Of a DNA stretch of 64,000 nucleotides, positions 32,777 to 44,326 are shown piece after piece; the stretch's first letter is position 1; every line of letters begins with the position of its first letter. A program made the position numbers and the translations under genes. The notes beneath the pieces are model-generated. The model made no database searches, was not told where the DNA came from, and worked only from the letters and a program-made list of their open reading frames with translations. Source of the stretch: Arabidopsis thaliana (taxonomy: Eukaryota; Streptophyta; Magnoliopsida; Brassicales; Brassicaceae); NCBI RefSeq assembly GCF_000001735.4, contig NC_003070.9, positions 21,375,971-21,439,970 on the forward strand, given 5' to 3'.

Positions 32777-35700
32777 TTACTTCATGTCAGATTCCACAAC
32801 AGTCGCAGAAACTTCTGCGTCAGTGTCCAACTTAATCCGTTTCTTTGGTTGCTCATCATCTTCTTCTTCATGGCTGGTACCTGAGCATTGACCTTCATCT
32901 AAAGACTTTGCGTTTTCCTCCTCTTCCTGTTTCTTCAGCTTCTCTATCACCTCCGCTACTTCTCTATTGACCTGTTTACACACATTTCACCAAAGAGATT
33001 ATTCCTCAGTTTCACTTAGAATCCAAAAGAAGACATATATGATGATGATGTTTCACCTGAGGGTTCTGGACAAACTCGGCAATGTCCGTTGGGCAACAAG
33101 GGCACTTCATGACACTCTTTTGTGAACGTAATTTTCGTCCACCGCTGCCTCTCTCTCTCACTAGAGCTGTCCCAGCAAACTTCGATTCCAAACAAGCCTT
33201 GCAGAAGTTATGAGCACAAGGCGTTGTCACAGGATTAGTCATCACTTTCTGACAGATCTGGCACTTAAATTCTGCATCATCAAAATCCCAATGACAGTTG
33301 AGATACTAAAATAAACATTTTGGAAACATAACTTCTTGATACTATAAACATTTTAACTTCTTGGACACACTGACCTTTCAAAAGTCTTGCCCTCATGGTA
33401 TTCGGGTTTGCCGACTTTATGGCTTCCCTCAAAAGTTTCCTCTCCTCAGGATCCAAAACATTTTTAACTGCCTTTTTACTAGCAGGTGGTGGCTTCATCC
33501 ATCTCCAACGATCCTCACCTTCCTGATCGAGTAAGCATATAATAAGTGGGTACGTACAACTACAAATAAAGAAATGTTAGATGTCTTTGGAACTTACATC
33601 AAAATCCCATGATGGACTTTCTTTTCTCTCAAACAGGTCTGTGGCCATATTAAGCTCAGGAACATTAGGCAAAGGTCTTGGGCGATCTCCATGCTCATCA
33701 CTGCAATATAATATCACATCATTAAACAATACAAATGGTATATACATATATAAAAGGCGCACGATGTCACGAAGTAGATCAAACCTGGTCCATGGAGCTG
33801 GCTCATTGTCACATCTAACAAACAGGAAACGGCACATCTTATGAGTGCCCTATATATGGAACACCATAGAAGAATGTGTCACTTCATAGAAAAGAAGGCG
33901 AGGGGAAATTTATTGTTGTTTCATTGTTTGCTATATGTGTGTGTACCTGTATTCCAACTATCCTCCAGCATTTCTCTATCCGGTAAACACCATCATACCT
34001 TAGTAGTCCTCCTTGAGGGGCGTATGGAGAACGCTTGTCCTTGGTAGACCTGATCATATATGGAAGAAGGTAATGAAATAGTAATAAAGACGTTGCATGC
34101 AATAGAGTTGTACATGCTCAAATAACCACTAACCTGACAACTCGAACAGGATACCCTAGTTTACAACTAAGTCTTAAAGCTTCATTAAAGTTTAGAAATA
34201 CTTGATCAAAAGCTTGAACCGTGTTAGTCCTTTTGTTGCCTTTGAGAATTCTTCCCCCACTATGTAACACATTCAAGAAAAGAGATAAAATCTATCAGCA
34301 AATTGGAGAATAGCAAGAGATTATTAGAATAAAGCAAATGAACCAAATGATTGCTCGGAGTAATGAAAAGAAGACCAACCTTCCTGTGTATAGAAACCAT
34401 TCTCCATGATCCTCATCATCATCATAACCTCCAGCGAGCACAACAGATTGAGCTCCATAACTCGCTTGTCCAGCAATGCCGGAAACATGTGGGAAGTGAG
34501 CCCCCCACTGCCGACAAGCAAGTCGGCCCTTCCAGGATTCTCCAACCAAAAGACCTTGGTTCCTAACAGGATCATTTTCAGCTGGTATAGGACCAAAATG
34601 ATCTCGAGGGATTGTAACAAAAATCTTGCCACTGGAAGCATTTGCATTCCCTGTTTTCTTAGCGCGCTCAGTTGTAAATGCTTTATCTGGACGATCTTCA
34701 TTGTCAACATAGTGAACAACTTTTGAAGTACGCGCATCAGCCTTTTCGGATACTCTTGCTAACCTAATAGCAGACACAATGGACAAGTTGATACGGGGAT
34801 TGGTAACCATGCTTTCAGGAATTACGCTGCGGCATGTTCCACAACTGCGGTGTCCCTGCCCCATCCACTTCAAGAAACATTTCAAGCAAGCGTTGTGCCC
34901 ACATGGTGTCTGAAAAAGAAATACACAGGATATCCATTAGCCCTACTTATTTTTGAAAAGAATAAATGAACACTCTATAAAATAGCCTTGCTTGCAACTC
35001 ATCAATAACAAAATTATATGAAACACTAACTTAATGTCTAATATAAATAAAGAGAAACATCCCACAATGAAAAATAAAAATAAAATCGATATAGAAAAAA
35101 GAAACACACAAGATATCCATCAGCCCTACCTAAATACTGCAACTACAAGTTTCGAATAGTAAATAACAAAATTATTGGAAACCCTAACTTAATTTTCTAA
35201 TACTAATAAAGAAAACATCCCATAAACGGCAACCAAACAACAATATAGAAAAGATCAAGCATCAACAAAAGTGTACTCACACCAAATCCTAACATAACAC
35301 ACCTCTCAACTAAATACTCTAAACCCCAAAAAGGGTTAAAAAAAAAACAGGATAAATTAAACAACCGTGAACTATAAATAGGTAATTAAGAACTATTTAG
35401 TCTAAGCGGACAAGATATCCATCAGCTCTATACCTAAATACTACTACTACTATATGTTTCGAATAGTCAATAACAAAATTATAGGAACCCTAACTTAGTT
35501 TTCTAATATAAATAAAGAAAACATCCCATAAACAACAAAATAGAAAAGATCAAGCATCAACAAAAAGTGTACACACACCTAATCCTAACACAAGACGATG
35601 ATACACACCTCTCAACTAAATAACCTAAACCCCAAAAAGGGTAAAAAAAAACAGGATAACTTAAACAAGTGTATTAACAACCGTGAACTATAAATGTGTA

Positions 35701-36313
35701 ATTAAGAACAATTTAGTCTAAGCGGACAATTAATTGTGTCAATAGATTCTATGCCACAAGCTAAAATAAGTAAATCAAGTGACAATAATGTGATTCAACA
35801 TACAGATTCGAGAAACCACACAAGCATAAGAGCCAAAGCAAAGAGTACACGAACCGAGACGGGTTTTTGTAGCGACTGCATGCAGAAAGAACACTCGAAG
35901 TGAGATAGCACATCGATGGGTTTCTTTCCTTTACTCGTCTTCTTCTTCTCTTCTTCGTCATCCTCATCGACGACCCCCTTACCACTCAGTAACTGCTGCT
36001 TCTTCTTAGCCTTCTCTTCAGCAGAGAGAGTTTCATCCGCCTCAATCGAGTGGATCGCCGCTACAAGATCTGAACCAACAGATCCATATCCAGCCGCAAC
36101 ACCGGAAACAGGAAGAGGATTGGTTTCACCGGAGCAATCAGGACAAAGCCACTGTAAAGTAGCACTTAGGGTTTCGGGCGGGGACAAAAGGCAGGACACG
36201 TGCCAAGGCGTGACGCACGTGCCGCAAGTGAGAGATTCCTCCGGTGGAGGCATCGATTTGCATCGCATGCATACACCTTCGGGGTCGCATGGGTACTGGG
36301 TGGCAGGCGTCAT
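32777..36313 (-). CDS. VIM5: VIM5/ORTH3, PHD-RING-SRA-RING methyl-DNA-binding E3 ligase
   Basis: Nine exons (minus strand, 5' to 3'): 35855-36313, 34380-34909, 34134-34259, 33947-34049, 33785-33849, 33598-33700, 33375-33522, 33057-33271 and 32777-32971, about 647 residues. Order: PHD finger (about 10-60, CMRCKSMPPPEESLTCGTC ... WHVSC), first RING (CSFCMQ ... CGHNACLKCF ... CGTCRSVIP, about 142-190), SRA/YDG domain (about 270-420, with DHFGPIPAENDP and HGEWFLYTG), second RING (CQICQKVMTNPVTTPCAHNFC ... CPCCP) and a basic tail with KKRIKLD as a likely nuclear signal. SRA domains bind methylated cytosine. VIM proteins maintain CG methylation with MET1 and are the plant UHRF1 counterparts. It forms a head-to-tail pair with VIM1, with matching intron positions. 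Intron 1 is swollen by tandem repeats. Confidence 0.94.
34925..35735 (-). repeat. Tandem repeat within VIM5 intron 1, period about 302 bases
   Basis: Two clear copies start at gatatccatcagc at 35112 and 35414 and run through matching words in the same order: tttcgaatagt, aacatcccataaac, gatcaagcatcaacaaaa, cacacctctcaacta, aaccccaaaaaggg and tctaagcggacaa. A third, shorter and more diverged copy begins near 34927 (gatatccattagccctac). Confidence 0.85.
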
Positions 36314-36419
36314 TTCCGATGATGAGAATAGCCAAAAGATTAGAGAGAGAGAGATAAGATGAAGAAGAGGGACACAAACAAGAAAAGTGAAAAAGGTTTT
36401 CAAATATTTAGGGCTTCAA

Positions 36420-37299
36420 AATAGCCGTATAAGGAAGGATATCTCTTTTAGTTGTCAGAAAATATAATTGTCCTACTATAAAATATTTACCTTTGAATAT
36501 AGACTAATTATGATATTTGAATATACAAGATGGTAAAATACTTATTATTATTTCATATATCAAAAAAGAAATATATATTTGAAAATTCTCTGCCTTATAG
36601 ACTATTACAAGGTTTGTTCTCAGCATTTCTTTTCTAATACCAAATAAAAAAAAAAAAGATAACCATGGATGTTAATTTTAATGTACGGGTGTTAGAAGGC
36701 ACTTATAAGCTATATGTGATGTTGATTTCACGTATTTAAACAATGTCTACGCGGTAGTCCCCAAAAAACTATCTACTTGATTTGAAGAGCCCAAAAAACA
36801 TAAACAAAAAACATGTATTTATCATTCATATGGATATCATGAGTTTCGTTTCTACTGCTACCAAATGTGGTAGTTCTTATTAAAAAATGAGGAAGCCGCT
36901 TACAAAATATGTAATGAACAACTCAGATGAAAACTTATATTTCTTTTCTTCACTACCATGAAGCTAAAGATTTACCGAAATAAATCTTTCAATACACGTG
37001 CAAAAAATGAGAGATAAATGTTTTTCAGCATTAACTAGTAGTATAACACGATTATTTTGAATATTCTGATTCGTTGTTAGATACTAGTACTAACTACATG
37101 TATAAAAGAGATATTGAATATGTAGTAACGTGAAGAATGTAATACAACTTTTTGGAGAAGATGGCCAGTGCGATCCTCAACTCTTTGATTTATTTTTAAA
37201 AAATCTAATTTCAAAAACAAATAACGTGTAAATTAAACTTTTTTTATCACTTTACAAGAGACCTTTAAATGTGGTTTAATTTTGAAGCAAACTATATTT
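36420..37299. other. Intergenic between VIM5 start and LINE remnant
   Basis: AT-rich, no gene seen. The first bases presumably include the VIM5 promoter. No clear TATA box. Confidence 0.5.
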
Positions 37300-37830
37300 G
37301 AAGACCACCTGCAAACTTCTCATCTCCTTCTTTTCTCATTGTGCTCAAACGATTTCTAGTGTTCTTGTCTATCAACTTAACAATCCTCTCCGTTGTCGAA
37401 GACAGTTCGTCGTGTCTTCTATCATTTCTTTCTTGCCATATGGAGTGAATTGTGTTCTATAGGACATACTTGAGAATGAACCGCTCATTATGTCTAAGTC
37501 TTTTCCTGCAACGAGCCTCATAATATCTTGCCATTTTGCCGAGAAGTCATTTAAGAGAATCCCTTGTGTAAGCTCCTCCCAAACCTTGCTTGAAAAGGGA
37601 CATTGGGAAAATAAATGGTCTCTGGTCTCTATGTGAATTTTGCAAAACACACCGCTCGAGTCTACATTTTGTTTCCATTTACTCATTCGGTCCCCTGTTG
37701 CAAGCCTATTTTTCACCATCAGCCATGTAACAAAAGCAAACTTTGGGGTTGCATTTTGAAACCAAACTAAGCTTGTCAACCTCAAACGATCTCTAATCCA
37801 ATGACCAGGCGGAATCCTCAAATAGAATCA
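37300..37830 (-). mobile_element. LINE (non-LTR retrotransposon) 3' remnant with zf-RVT domain
   Basis: The minus strand encodes a reverse-transcriptase-associated zinc-binding domain (zf-RVT): PKFAFVTWLMVKNRLATGDR, a C-x-n segment around VFCKIHIETRDHLFSQCPFS and KVWEEL. In another frame it continues with IHSIWQERNDRRHDE and RIVKLIDKNTRNRL, the usual extreme C-terminus of Arabidopsis LINE ORF2. An in-frame stop precedes NTIHSIW and a frame change is needed between the two parts. The reverse transcriptase and endonuclease are absent, so it is a dead 5'-truncated relic, as is normal for LINEs. Confidence 0.82.
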
Positions 37831-38371
37831 TTATCATTTATCAATACAGAAAATTTTGACTGTAACGAAGGAAATGCTATAGTTTCCTTGTGATTGTTTA
37901 TAAAATGACTGATTTAAATACTTTCTTGTACAGAGATGCTCATAATGTGGTAGTTATGACTTTTCTGTATTTTCATTACTTAAAAAGGGATACAGGAAAC
38001 TAACCTGCTGCTAAAATGTACATATGATGAACATGTTTTTTGAATTTGCTGATTAAATTAACTCAGTCGAACCTAAATTGAATCTAAATTAGATTAGACA
38101 AAATGAAACAACATCCATTCTATACTAAATTGAGAATTCACTGCTTAGTACCTGATGGTATTATCAAAACCAACCTATCCGAGTTATAAACCAGAGACAC
38201 CAAAATAAGAGAAAAATTGAAAACCTGAGAACCATAGTTTACGTTCCATATTAATAACTTAGTTGTTGTAAGATCCAAAATAACACATCGCAATAGGTAC
38301 GTTCCACAAATATTGCGTACAAAATAAGGCACTAGAGTTTTTTTTTACTAAAGAGTTCTTTGGTACCAACT
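37831..38371. other. Downstream flank of VIM1
   Basis: No gene. The part at about 38285-38340 resembles the DNA just downstream of VIM5 (aggtacgttccacaaat and ttgcgtac near 32650-32700), so the VIM duplication included its 3' flank. Confidence 0.7.
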
Positions 38372-41300
38372 TCACCTGATGGTCGCAGAAACTGTTGCGT
38401 CAGTGTCCAACTTGATCCTTTTCTTCGGTTGCTCAGAATCTTCTTCAGGGGTGGTGCCTGAGCATTCACCTTCATCTTCATCTTCAAGCTCTGCGGTGTC
38501 CTCTTCCTGGGTCTTTAGCTTCTCTATCACCTCCGCTACTTCTCTGTTGACCTGTTTACACACATTTCACCAAAGAGATTATTCCTCAATTTCTGTGATC
38601 ATAAAAATGGTAACTATCGTATGATCAGATCTGCTAAAGTTTCACTTTCCATGAATGGAAAGCATCAAATAAGTGTATGCTTGCAGATAACGAACTAAAA
38701 TCAGACATATTACCATTGAACCAACTTCATCTTATTCTAGCAGAGTCAAAATCAATGCTGATGCAATTTGCACTTGTATTCATATGATATGATATGAAAG
38801 AAGAAGAAGATAGATGATGTTTCACCTGAGGGTTCTGCAGAAAATCAGATATGTCTGTTGGGCAACAAGGGCAGTTCAGGACATTCTTCCTTGAGCGTAG
38901 TGTCCGTCCACCTGTGCTTCTCTCTCTCACAAGAGTTTTCCCAGCAAATTTCGCTTCTAAGCAAGCCTTGCAGAAGTTATGAGCACAGGGTGTTGTCACA
39001 GGAAGAGTCAACACTTGCTGACAGATCTGGCACTTAAATTCTGCATCAACAAAATACCAATGACAGTTTAGATGGATTCGGGAATAAAGCTATATAAAGA
39101 AAGAGCTGGATATATGTGGTTCATATTAATATTTAGCAGAACCAATTTGGAAACATTGACTTACTGATTCTAAAAGTTCTCATGCAGTCTAGAAATATAT
39201 ACATAATGTACTAGAACTGATTCGGCAAAAAGGGAAAAAAACTATAAACGTTCTAACAGCAGAGGTAGAGAATTTGGACACACTGACCTTTCAGAAGTCT
39301 TGCCCTCATGGTATTCGAGTGTGCCGCCTTTATGGCTTTCCTCAAATTTTTCCTCTCCTCAGGAGCCAAAACATTCACTGACTTTTTACTTGCAGGTGGC
39401 GGCTTCATCCATTTCCAACAACCCTCACCTTCCTGGTCAAGTAGGCCTATATTATCAGTGGGTCCAGATAAAGAACTGTTAAAACTGAGATGTCTTGGAA
39501 CTTACATCAAAATCCCATGATGGAGTTTCTTTTCTCTCAAACAGGTCGGTGGCCATATTAAGCTCTGGAATATTAGGGATAGGTCTTGGACGATCTCCAT
39601 TCTCATCACTGCAAAATATCACATCATTAACTTAAATGGCAACTATATATGGAGAAAAGGCCCACGATTTTAAGAAGTAGACCAAACCTGGTCCATGGAG
39701 CTGGCTCATTGTCACATCTAACGAACAGGTAACGACAGACCTTAAAAGAACCCTATGGAAACCAGAAGAATAGGTCAATGCATAAAAAGAACTGTGAAAA
39801 TTCACATTAATTAGATATGTGTACCTGTACTCCAACTTTGCGCCAGCACTTCTCAATCCTGTAAACCCCATCATATCTCACTCCTTCCTCAGGGGCGTAT
39901 GCAGAACGCTTCTCCTTGTGAGACCTGATGATCATAAATGGAAAAGGGTAATTGAAGAGTTAGGATCACTAAAGCATGCTCAAAGCTTCAAGTTGAAGAG
40001 TAATAAAGACGTTGCATTCAATGGAGTTGTGCTCAAATAACAGCTAACCTGACAACTCGAACAGGATACCCCAATTTGCAGCTGAGTTTTAATGCTGCAT
40101 TAGACTTCTCAAACTTTTGGTCAAAAGACTGCTCCTTGTTAGTCCTTTTGTTGCCACTGAGATCTCTACCCCCACTGTGTGACACATCCCCACATAATCA
40201 GGAGAAAAAGAGACATGTCCATCAGTAAATTGGAGAATAGCTATTTCTATACGCATGAGAGAACTAAAATATACAAAAATATATAAGGAACAATAATAAA
40301 TCAAGATTATTGATTCGAGACGCATAATAAAGAGTATTGTTTCTATACCCAATCCGTAGAATAAATCAAATGGACCAAAATCTAGGAGTAATGAAAGGCA
40401 GACCTTCCTGTGTATAGAAACCATTCTCCATGATCCTCATCATCCTTATAACCTCCAGAGAGTGCTACAGATTGAGCGCCATAAGTAGATTGTCCAGCAA
40501 TGCCAGCAACATGTGGGAAATGAGCACCCCACTGCCTACACTCGAGTCTGTCCTCCCAGGATTCTCCAACCAAAAGACCTTGGTTCCTGACAGGGTCATT
40601 TTCAGCTGGAATAGGACCAAAATGATCTGGTGGTATTGTAACATAAATCTTTCCACTAGCAGCGTTTGCCTTGCCAGTTTTCTTTGCACGCTCGGTTGTA
40701 AATGCTTTATCTGGTCGGTCTTGGTTGCTGATGAAATGAAAGACCTTTGAAGTGGTCGCAGCAGCACTTTTAGAGACTTTTGCTAATCGAATGGCAGCAA
40801 CAAGAGACGAGTTGATACGGGGATTCTTAGCCATTTTTTCAGGAATTATGCTGCGGCATTTACCACAAGTTCTCTTTCCCTGCCCCATCCATTTCTCAAA
40901 ACATTTTAAGCAAGCGTTGTGCCCACATGGTTTCTGAAAAACAAACACACAAGATTTCCATCAGCCCAAGATAAATAGTCTCCATCTTCATCAATAATCC
41001 TTACTTTGAAAAGAGGTACAGTACACACCATATTAAATACTCATAAAAAGCAACGTTTATGGTTTCATAAAATAGATCAACCATCCACATACCAATCCTA
41101 ACAATTTTCAACAACACAATAGATTACTCAAACTAAATAATCCAACCCAATAACAGGATAACTCAACAACAATGAACTATAAATGTAGGTAACATTGACA
41201 CATTCTGTCACAAATGGTAAAGATCAATGAAGTCAAAGCCTTTGTAAAACAGTTAAAGGAACCATTTATGATGTCAATAAAGTTTATGCCTTTGTATCAC

Positions 41301-41932
41301 GCAGCTTTAGTGTTCTATGTCACAAGCTCAAATCAGTAAACCAAGTGGATAATAAACAATCACACCCCACTTAAGAAGACACCCTAAATAAGATTCCAGG
41401 TTTAACAGATTCACCAAAAGAGATCTATCAACAAAGCATAAGAACAAAGAGAACGAACCGTCACAGGTCTCTCAGGCAACTGCATACAGAAAGAACACAT
41501 CAAGTTATCTCCAAGAGCAGATAACACATCCAGATTCGGATTCTTCCCTTTCCCCTTCTTCTTCCTCTTCTCTTCTTCATCATCCTCCTCAACACCTTTA
41601 CCACTCAGTAACCGTTGCCTCATCTTAGCTTTCTCTTCAGTACTCAACGACTCATCAGCCTCAATCGCACGAATCGCAGCTACAAGATCTGACCCAGCAG
41701 ATTCGAAACCAGTAGCACCGCCGGAAACAGGAAGAGGATCGATTTCGCCGGAGCAATCAGGACAATGCCACTGTAGAGTGGAAGCTAGGGTTTTGGGAGG
41801 TGAAGAGAGACAGGACACGTGCCACGGTGTAACGCACGTGCCGCAAGTGAGAGATTCTTCAGGCGGAGGGTTGGATTTGCATCGCATGCATACGCCGTCG
41901 CCGTCGCAGGGGAGTTGGATGTCACGCGCCAT
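38372..41932 (-). CDS. VIM1: VIM1/ORTH2, PHD-RING-SRA-RING methyl-DNA-binding E3 ligase
   Basis: Nine exons (minus strand): 41459-41932, 40404-40933, 40049-40174, 39825-39924, 39688-39752, 39506-39608, 39288-39432, 38826-39040 and 38372-38551, giving 645 residues. Domains: PHD (about 10-60, C-x2-C pattern with WHVSC), RING-1 (CSFCMQL ... CGHNACLKCFEKWMG), SRA/YDG (about 275-425, with DHFGPIPAENDPVRNQG and EWFLYTG) and RING-2 (CQICQQVLTLPVTTPCAHNFC ... CPCCP), plus a C-terminal acidic segment and KKRIKLD. By established knowledge VIM1 binds hemi-methylated CG through the SRA, ubiquitinates histones and is needed with MET1 to keep CG methylation and centromeric heterochromatin. Exon lengths match VIM5 except exons 1, 4, 7 and 9. 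Confidence 0.96.
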
Positions 41933-44326
41933 TTTTGGGGGAAAAAAGATCAGAGAGTGAGAAAATGGTGTTTCCGAGATTTTGAGAGATGGAGAGAGAG
42001 GAAGGTTCTAGAGAATTGGGAATAAAAAGAGTGGGAAACGAAATACTGAAGAGGCGGGTGTTTGAAATATTTTGGGAAAGGACGAGAGCGTCTTTGAAAT
42101 TCAAAACGATACCCAAAAGATTTTTTTGGCTATGTGTTGTCTTGTCACTAGGTTTTTTTTTTTAATATCATCATATCAAGGTCAGAAATATTTTCGGAAA
42201 TCTGATTATTACATATTTGCCATTGTCGGAATAATATCATTCATTTATTAATTAGGTAATGATTTTTAAAAATTCGGGATTAAAATTGTTCATCTAATTT
42301 TATGAAGAATTATTTATTAGTCACTAATTTGATGTTCAACAGAAACTAATATCAACCTTCTTTTTAAAATTTATTATTTTGAAATTGTAAATGGTTTATA
42401 TCGATTTGCAAAAACTATTTTGATGGTATACAATGTTGCATTACAAGATCTTGGTAAATGGTTCACAACACCGTTTACCAGCAAAATACATATAATATTT
42501 TTTTATTTGTTTTTAAAGATTTTAGATAATGAAACATTTCATGTGTTATAAACACGTTATCCGTGATAGCTCTCTTAGTAACAAATGTAGGTAATATACA
42601 CGGTTATAACGGTTATAACAGTGAATAATGATAACGATAATGGTGACTTGGTAGTGGACATGACTGTGTAATAATATAGGTGATAGCTGTTAGAATAGAA
42701 TAGAAATACAAGAAAAAAAAAAACACATTAAGAAAAAAAGAAAAAGACAAGAAATCAGATTAAACAAATTCAACATAAATGTACATATATATTAGATTCA
42801 CAAAATAGAATGATACAAAGTTACAAGTAAAATACAGCTATCTTAAGCACTATTTTACTTGTAATGTCTGACTAATGTCTTGACAAGAGTGCTTAAGTAA
42901 TATTTCTGGTCCAGTAACCGACGGTAGTAGTGATTGCTGTGTACGGTCAGATGCTGATCATTTGGTAGTTTCCACCATGTTTTCTACCAGTACTTAGAAT
43001 GATAAAATAATAAACTATGCCGCCAAAACGTATAGAAGAAGAAAGATAACGTGATGGGCAAGTTCTATATTTGGATATGATCGGATCTTATTGGTTTGAT
43101 GATGCTATTCTCAATTTGATTTTTGTTTTATTTGGACCTTTGGCCTACTTTGAATAATAAATAATATTTATTATAACAGAAGCAAATTTATGACAATAAC
43201 CCTGCACTTAATTATTCTTATAACTTATTTTTGAAATCAAATTTTACTAGATCGTGCTATGAGTAGCATTTAAAATCAGTATAACAGTACTCGATTTGTA
43301 AGAAATTCCTTAGAATATCCCTTGGAGCTGAAGAAATAATCAACATCTTTGTAAGTCAAATATTTATCTCCACACGAGTTTAATTTGTGTTGGCAATTTA
43401 TGTCTACCACTAATTATGTGATTTTTGTTTGTCCCCTCTTTATGAGACGTGGTGAATAGTGAGCATAATACCTGAAAGTGAACGAGAAACGTCATCAAAA
43501 GCGACCAAAATATATAACCAAACGCTCACTTTATTCCTACTGATCAATGTATAACAAAAAAACAAAACCACCACGCTAACTTTTAATTATACTTATATTC
43601 ATTAATTTTCAATAATTCACTATCTCTAGAAATCGAACCCCAACCTATATATATTGTAAAAGAACTTACACAACTCTTCTAGGTTAGTTTAAAATTCAAA
43701 TTGATTTGCAATGTAGAATTTTCAACATTAGAGTTTTAGTATGAAGAAGTTTTGAGTACAACTGATTTCGCCTCATTAGTTGATTACAAATCATCATAAT
43801 AATAACTGACATATCATCATTTAGGTCATATTCTTATTATTTATTCATTAAATACCAATACTATGTGTTCTCAAGCTAGCTTCTTGTTTCTTGCATCTTC
43901 CGAAGGTCGTTAAAGTTTATGGTACACACTTTGTACTTGCTATGTATATTATTAACATCGTTTTCAACTATTAAACTGAGCGGATGATATATGTAAGAGT
44001 GCGCGACACATTTCATGTAGTTCATGCGAACGTGGTCTTCCAAACATTTATTATAATGTTTTGTGATTTAATTAATAGAAAAAAAAATTAGCGGAGAACA
44101 CAACGACATACAACCTTACTTATAACTTATAAATAGACTCTCAAGCCTTTATTAATCTTGATTAGAATCCTCTAGTAATCTTGAACATTCTAATCGTTAT
44201 TTCTGACTAGAAAAACCTAATTTCGAGTCGAACCAAATAAACAACTTCTTTCCTCCCACGGACAACAATTAGGGTTTCAAGTTTTTTCTTGCCATCTCTA
44301 TAGTATAAACAAATCAGTCTTACAAC
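41933..44326. other. Intergenic between VIM1 and the TIR gene
   Basis: AT-rich DNA without a credible gene. It holds the divergent promoters of VIM1 and the TIR gene. ggttataac words are repeated near 42603-42620. The pair of hairpins near 42.8 kb is listed separately. Confidence 0.5.
42821..42898. repeat. Two interleaved inverted repeats
   Basis: ttacaagtaaaata (42821-42834) pairs exactly with tattttacttgtaa (42851-42864). In the loop, cttaagcac (42842-42850) pairs exactly with gtgcttaag (42890-42898). The two stems are mutually interleaved and could form a pseudoknot-like or alternative foldback. Confidence 0.75.
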
